From Bacteroidales bacterium (GTDB taxonomy: Bacteria > Bacteroidota > Bacteroidia > Bacteroidales > UBA3824), in the NCBI GenBank assembly GCA_016286055.1, contig JAEERW010000006.1, forward strand, positions 1-64,000: DNA of 64,000 bases, given 5' to 3'. Made by a program: the position numbers and the translations under genes. Below the pieces are notes generated by a model. It made no database searches. It was not told the origin of the DNA and was given only the letters and a program-made list of their open reading frames with translations. This document shows, piece after piece, positions 60,109 through 64,000 of the stretch; the first letter of the stretch is position 1; each line of letters opens with the position of its first letter.

Positions 60109-60768
60109 ATGCATATAACAATTTCAGAAGAATTTACAAAAGTATTTCCCGAATTTGCGGGTTGTGCGCTTACTGCCACTGTAAAAAACTCAGAGTCCGA
60201 TGAAGACCTTTGGAAAGAGATTGCCACACTTTCAGATAGTTACAGTCAGGTTTTGACCGAGGAAACCATCAAGCAAATGCCTCCGATACACGCTACACGC
60301 GAGGCTTACAAAAAATTTGGCAAGGCCCCAAGCCGCTACCGTCCCGCTGCCGAGGCTCTGATACGTAGAATTGTAAAGGGGGAGGAGTTATATAAAATTA
60401 ACACTCTTGCCGACCTTGTAAACCTTGCCAGCATCTACACTGGATACAGCATTGGCGGATTTGATTTAGATAAAATTCAAGGCGACCTTGTGCTTGGCAT
60501 AGGACGTGCCGGTGAACCATACGAAGGTATTGGCCGTGGTATGTTAAATATTGAAAATCTGCCAGTTTACCGTGATAATATCGGCGGAGTTGGAACTCCT
60601 ACAAGCGATAATGAACGCACTAAAATTACTCTTGAAACCACAAATTTTCTTTTGCTTGTAAATGGTTACGATGGTAGTCGCGAGGGTGTAATGCAATGCG
60701 CCGAATACACACAGGAACTAATAAAAAAATATTGCAACGCAGAGCATTGCAATATTTCCCATTACTAA
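60109..60768 (+). CDS. Stand-alone B3/B4 tRNA-binding-domain protein (PheT editing-domain homologue)
   Basis: A 219-residue cytosolic protein matching the B3/B4 domain of the phenylalanyl-tRNA synthetase beta chain: YKKFGKAPSRYRPAAEALIRRI, LADLVNLASIYTGYSIGGFDLDKI, and a C-terminal LLLVNGYDGSREGVMQCAEYTQEL. In PheT this domain hydrolyses mischarged Tyr-tRNA; stand-alone copies are suspected to have trans-editing or other tRNA-linked roles, which remain unproven. No PheS/PheT genes are adjacent. Confidence 0.85.
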   Translation: MHITISEEFTKVFPEFAGCALTATVKNSESDEDLWKEIATLSDSYSQVLTEETIKQMPPIHATREAYKKFGKAPSRYRPAAEALIRRIVKGEELYKINTLADLVNLASIYTGYSIGGFDLDKIQGDLVLGIGRAGEPYEGIGRGMLNIENLPVYRDNIGGVGTPTSDNERTKITLETTNFLLLVNGYDGSREGVMQCAEYTQELIKKYCNAEHCNISHY

Positions 60769-60787
60769 ATTATTATAAAAAAGGATT

Positions 60788-61231
60788 TTACTTAACAACC
60801 GTTCCTGTAAGTTTTAGCTCATAAACATCGTAAGGTGCGTCTAACGACATGAAAACTGTGATAGATTTTTGGAACAATCCCAATTCTTTGGCATCGAAAA
60901 CGGTTGAAATAGAGCCTTTTTGACCAGGGAGAATGGGTTTTTGGTCGTAGGTGAGTTTTGTACAACCGCACGAAGCTTCTGCCTTGTTTATCAAGATGGG
61001 CTTATCGCCTGTATTCTCAAAAGTGTATTCCACTTTTTGGGGATTGCCTTGCTTTATGTTTCCAAAATCGTATTCGGTTTTGTCCCATTTGATTGTAGCG
61101 GCCTTGTTTGTGGATAGCTGTGCATTAGATTGGTTGCCACTGTTGAGTAGCAAATCGTTCCACTGTGCCGATGCGCTGTTAGCCATAAAGAGTCCAAGCG
61201 CCAATATTGATGTTAAAAGAATTTTTTTCAT
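60788..61231 (-). CDS. Exported DUF1573-domain protein
   Basis: A 147-residue protein with a signal peptide (cleavage near ASAQW) and one DUF1573 immunoglobulin-like domain: KTEYDFGNIKQGNPQKVEYTFENTGDKPI, then ASCGCT and LPGQKGSISTVFD. The domain is very common in Bacteroidota envelope proteins but has no assigned function. The CGC pair may form a disulphide or bind metal. Confidence 0.88.
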   Translation of the reverse strand: MKKILLTSILALGLFMANSASAQWNDLLLNSGNQSNAQLSTNKAATIKWDKTEYDFGNIKQGNPQKVEYTFENTGDKPILINKAEASCGCTKLTYDQKPILPGQKGSISTVFDAKELGLFQKSITVFMSLDAPYDVYELKLTGTVVK

Positions 61232-61399
61232 TTTTCAGTAGTTTTATGGTTTATGTATCTATAAGACGTATCCAACATACTGTTTGTTGTACCGATATTT
61301 TTAAAAAATGTTAATAGGGTATTATGACGTTTGCGTGTCTAATTAATAAATGTAAAAAATAAAAAATAAAAAAAACACGATAAGTTAAAAACTTGTTTT

Positions 61400-61407
61400 T
61401 ATCTTTG
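61400..61407 (+). promoter_or_regulatory. Epimerase gene promoter -7 element
   Basis: TATCTTTG, 31 bases before the ATG at 61439. A short out-of-frame ATG at 61429 with a 10-codon frame overlaps this start. Confidence 0.5.
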
Positions 61408-61438
61408 CAAGAAGATAAAAATATAATCATGTTAGGGT

Positions 61439-63457
61439 ATGATAAAAAAATTAATGTCTAATCTTCACGCTCCCAAATGGGTGGTATTTTCAATCGATGT
61501 ATTGATAATATGCGTGTCTATCTTGGCGGGCTATATGCTCCGATTTAATTTTTCTTTCGGAGAATCTATCCATCAGAATTTGTTTTATGCTTTTGCGCTT
61601 ATAGTTCCTATTCGCATTATAAGTTTCGTTATATCAAAAACATACGCCGGTCTTGTGCGTTACACTTCCACCAACGACGCTATCCGCATCTGCGTAACTA
61701 TTATTATTGGTTCGGTGGTGGCCGCTTGCTTTAATTTCCTTTTTGTTGAAACTAACCTTACCACCAAGTATATCCCCTTGTCGGTGCTTTTGATCGATTG
61801 TGTGTTGGCAGTGGCATTTATGTCTATTTCAAGGTTTGTGGTTAAGGCACTCTATTTCGACTATCGTTCGCATCAGAGCTCGTGCAAAAATGTGGTTATC
61901 TATGGCGCTAACGAGTTTGCCCTCACCACTAAACGCACTCTCGACCGCGATGCTGGTACTAATTACCACGTGGTGGCTTTCCTCGACCAAAGTCACAACT
62001 CGGTGGGCAAAAGTATCGACGGTATCAAAGTATTTCCTTTGGATAAACTCGAAGATCTTATTTATACTCAGGGCGTTACAATGCTTATTCTTTCTGAGCA
62101 ACTGCCCAACACCAAACAAAAACAGTCAATCATTGATATCTGTCTTTCTAAAAATGTGAAAGTGCTTTCTACACCGAAAGTTAGCAACTGGATCAATGGT
62201 GAATTGAGTTTCAAGCAGATACGTCAAATTAAGATTGAAGACCTTCTGGAACGCGACCCCATCAAACTCGACGAGATGGAAATCCGCAAAGACCTCGTTA
62301 ACAAGACTATCCTCGTTACAGGTGCCGCAGGAAGTATCGGTAGCGAAATTGTCCGTCAGGTGGCAAAATTCAATCCTAAGACAATTGTAATTTTCGATCA
62401 AGCAGAATCGCCTCTTTACGACCTTGAACTCGAACTCCAAGAAAAACTCAACTTCTTTAATTTTGAGATAGTTATCGGTAGCGTTACCGACCGTACTCGT
62501 CTTACAGCCGTGTTTGAAAAGTTCCATCCTTCGGTAATTTACCACGCAGCAGCCTACAAACACGTGCCTATGATGGAAAACAACCCCTCACAGGCTATTC
62601 AAAACAATGTTTTCGGCACAAAACTCTTAGCCGATTTTGCAGTAAAATATAAGGTGAACAAATTTGTGATGATTTCTACCGACAAGGCTGTAAATCCCAC
62701 AAACGTAATGGGTTGCAGCAAGCGTATCTGCGAAATCTACACACAATCGCTCAACAGTTGTTTCCCCACCAAATTTATTACCACACGCTTTGGCAACGTT
62801 CTCGGCAGCAACGGTTCAGTTATTCCGAGATTCAAAGCCCAGATTGAAAAGGGCGGACCCGTTACAGTTACCGACCCGAAAATCACACGTTTCTTTATGA
62901 CAATTCCCGAGGCTTGTCAGTTGGTATTGCAGGCAGGCACTTTGGGCAATGGCGGTGAGATTTTCGTGTTTGATATGGGCAAGTCGGTTAAAATCATCGA
63001 TTTGGCTAAAAAAATGATTAAACTTTCGGGATTAACTCTCGGCAAGGATATTCAAATTTCGTTTACGGGTCTTCGTCCGGGCGAAAAACTCTACGAAGAG
63101 GTGCTCAACGACAAGGAGACCACACTTCCCACATCACACTCGCAAATTATGGTTGCCAAGGTTCGCGAATACGACTTTGCACAGGTTTCGGAACAAATCA
63201 ACCAACTTATCGGACTTGTAAAATGCGGCGACAACTTCAAGATTGTGGGTATGATGAAACGTATTGTTCCTGAGTTTAAGAGCGAAAATTCTGTTTACGA
63301 AGTGCTCGACAACAACCGCGAACAAGATTGCAATACTGCCGAAATATCACAGAACAACAAGGAGTTACCCAAAAATCAAAACCACAAAACCAACCAAGTT
63401 TTCCTCAACAACTCAACGGTGGTTTCCATCGGCAAGAAATTTTCGCTGATGAGGTAG
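61439..63457 (+). CDS. Membrane nucleotide-sugar epimerase/4,6-dehydratase (CapD/WbpM-like)
   Basis: A 672-residue enzyme for surface polysaccharide sugars. Four N-terminal membrane helices (about 14-145) are followed by a first Rossmann unit (VVIYGANEFALTTKR) and a second catalytic SDR unit beginning VTGAAGSIGSEI near 293. The catalytic SMK pattern is STDKAVNPTNVMGCSK, as in UDP-GlcNAc 4,6-dehydratases that have Met in place of Tyr. The C-terminal LRPGEKLYEEVL is also typical. It probably starts the path to a deoxy-amino sugar in O-antigen or capsule, but no other sugar genes are in the window. The 60-residue Asn/Gln-rich tail is unusual. Confidence 0.9.
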   Translation: MIKKLMSNLHAPKWVVFSIDVLIICVSILAGYMLRFNFSFGESIHQNLFYAFALIVPIRIISFVISKTYAGLVRYTSTNDAIRICVTIIIGSVVAACFNFLFVETNLTTKYIPLSVLLIDCVLAVAFMSISRFVVKALYFDYRSHQSSCKNVVIYGANEFALTTKRTLDRDAGTNYHVVAFLDQSHNSVGKSIDGIKVFPLDKLEDLIYTQGVTMLILSEQLPNTKQKQSIIDICLSKNVKVLSTPKVSNWINGELSFKQIRQIKIEDLLERDPIKLDEMEIRKDLVNKTILVTGAAGSIGSEIVRQVAKFNPKTIVIFDQAESPLYDLELELQEKLNFFNFEIVIGSVTDRTRLTAVFEKFHPSVIYHAAAYKHVPMMENNPSQAIQNNVFGTKLLADFAVKYKVNKFVMISTDKAVNPTNVMGCSKRICEIYTQSLNSCFPTKFITTRFGNVLGSNGSVIPRFKAQIEKGGPVTVTDPKITRFFMTIPEACQLVLQAGTLGNGGEIFVFDMGKSVKIIDLAKKMIKLSGLTLGKDIQISFTGLRPGEKLYEEVLNDKETTLPTSHSQIMVAKVREYDFAQVSEQINQLIGLVKCGDNFKIVGMMKRIVPEFKSENSVYEVLDNNREQDCNTAEISQNNKELPKNQNHKTNQVFLNNSTVVSIGKKFSLMR

Positions 63458-63486
63458 TTTTTGACTCCAAAATATTATCAGATTAT

Positions 63487-63530
63487 TTTGCGCTGAATTA
63501 CAAAAATGTGTAATTTAGCGCAAATTATTT
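63487..63530. terminator. Strong hairpin between the epimerase and phosphatase genes
   Basis: TTTGCGCT (63487-63494) and AATTAC (63496-63501) pair with GTAATT (63510-63515) and AGCGCAAA (63517-63524), one mismatch, then a T-rich stretch. It looks like the terminator of the epimerase gene. Confidence 0.7.
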
Positions 63531-63545
63531 TTAAATAAATCTGAT

Positions 63546-64000
63546 ATGAAAAGCAAATTATTATTTTTGTCCGCAGCCACAGCCATGATGATGGCATCGT
63601 GTGCAGGTGGCGACAACAATGGCGGCAATGCCAACGGCACTGCAACATCCGCCAAATCACCCAAGTACATTTTTTATTTTATCGGCGACGGAATGTCAAC
63701 ACCTCAAATCAATATGGCTGAAAAAGCCGTTAGCGAGGAGGGATTCTTGGAGTTTTTCAACCAAAAAACCGCCGGAAAATACAATCTTCAACCCGGAAAA
63801 CTCAACGTTAGGCAGTTTACCGCAGCGGGACTTGCCAATACACACGCTCAAAACCGCTTTATCACTTGTTCGGCTGCCGCTGCCACAGCACTCGCCACGG
63901 GCAACAAAACCGATATCAACCGCGTTTCGGTAACGCCTGACGCATCAGCACCTTACCGCACAATTGCCGAGATGGCTCACGACAAGGGAATGAAAGTGGG
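63546..64000 (+). CDS. Alkaline phosphatase, lipoprotein type (5' part, cut by the window end)
   Basis: A periplasmic or surface phosphomonoesterase of the PhoA superfamily, of which the first 151 codons are visible. A lipoprotein signal (AMMMASC, lipid Cys at 19) is followed by a Gly/Asn linker. The metal site starts with IGDGM (D48), and the nucleophile region reads ITCSAAAATALATGNKT, with S109 as nucleophile. In most relatives Asp precedes this Ser; here it is Cys108. The gene continues beyond 64000. Confidence 0.85.
   Translation, partial: MKSKLLFLSAATAMMMASCAGGDNNGGNANGTATSAKSPKYIFYFIGDGMSTPQINMAEKAVSEEGFLEFFNQKTAGKYNLQPGKLNVRQFTAAGLANTHAQNRFITCSAAAATALATGNKTDINRVSVTPDASAPYRTIAEMAHDKGMKV

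Noticed and set aside
1..64000. CRISPR arrays, tRNA, rRNA genes and complete insertion sequences
   Set aside because: No regular short direct repeats with spacers, no cloverleaf-type sequences and no intact transposase were seen; the only mobile-element trace is the Rpn remnant at 39.2 kb.

Overview
The window looks like a contiguous chromosomal segment of a member of the Bacteroidota, most likely Bacteroidales. Evidence seen directly: many genes are preceded by the Bacteroidota-type promoter (TTTG, about 19-20 bases, TAnnTTTG); two genes encode proteins with the type-B C-terminal sorting domain of the type IX secretion system (T9SS), one of them with 13 SprB-type repeats; lipoproteins and HHH, PorV/PorQ-like and DUF1573 proteins typical of the phylum are present; and glycolysis appears PPi-linked (PPi-dependent phosphofructokinase and pyruvate phosphate dikinase). 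Genus or species cannot be assigned from the sequence alone. No tRNA, rRNA or CRISPR array was seen.

Layout. 1-8.3 kb: uvrB, ftsK, a LolA-like protein, an HU protein, a 29-residue ribosomal-type peptide and RNase G, all on the + strand. 8.3-10.8 kb: guaA and rnz on the - strand. 10.9-13.1 kb: a secreted GH3 glycosidase. 13.2-14.8 kb: a SiaC phosphoprotein and an unusual tandem SiaB-SiaB kinase on the - strand. 15-20.4 kb: a tight operon with a T9SS type-B protein, a TPR protein, a YbbR protein and coaE. 20.5-28 kb: two paralogous small lipoproteins, an EamA transporter, a DUF2007 protein, der, a lipoprotein, pfp and an MFS transporter.

28-34 kb is the first accessory-looking part: two successive AAA-ATPase/PD-(D/E)XK proteins, a surface serine hydrolase, a translationally coupled pair of uncharacterised small proteins, and a divergent ClbS/DfsB-like protein. 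34-39 kb (-): glgB, a PorV/PorQ-like barrel and an HHH/barrel protein. 39-42 kb is a decayed or variable patch: a C-terminal remnant of an Rpn-type recombination nuclease, a short peptide gene, a lipoprotein split by one in-frame stop codon, and a small unknown gene.

42-51.8 kb is envelope-related: an MBOAT acyltransferase, an FGE-fold protein without the complete catalytic cysteine pair, a 1710-residue SprB-repeat T9SS type-B adhesin-like protein, a lipoprotein and two small exported proteins. 52-64 kb: ppdK, a SulP anion transporter, a voltage-gated channel with a TMDDW filter and an N-terminal repeat region, an aldo/keto reductase, two small barrel-like proteins, a stand-alone B3/B4 tRNA-binding-domain protein, a DUF1573 protein, a polymer-type nucleotide-sugar dehydratase/epimerase, and the start of an alkaline phosphatase cut by the window edge.

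Most promising for new biology: the duplicated SiaB kinase beside SiaC; the coupled pair at 32.4-33.4 kb; the ion channel with a probable Ca-type filter and a 36-residue repeat; and the decayed patch at 39-42 kb with a single nonsense codon.
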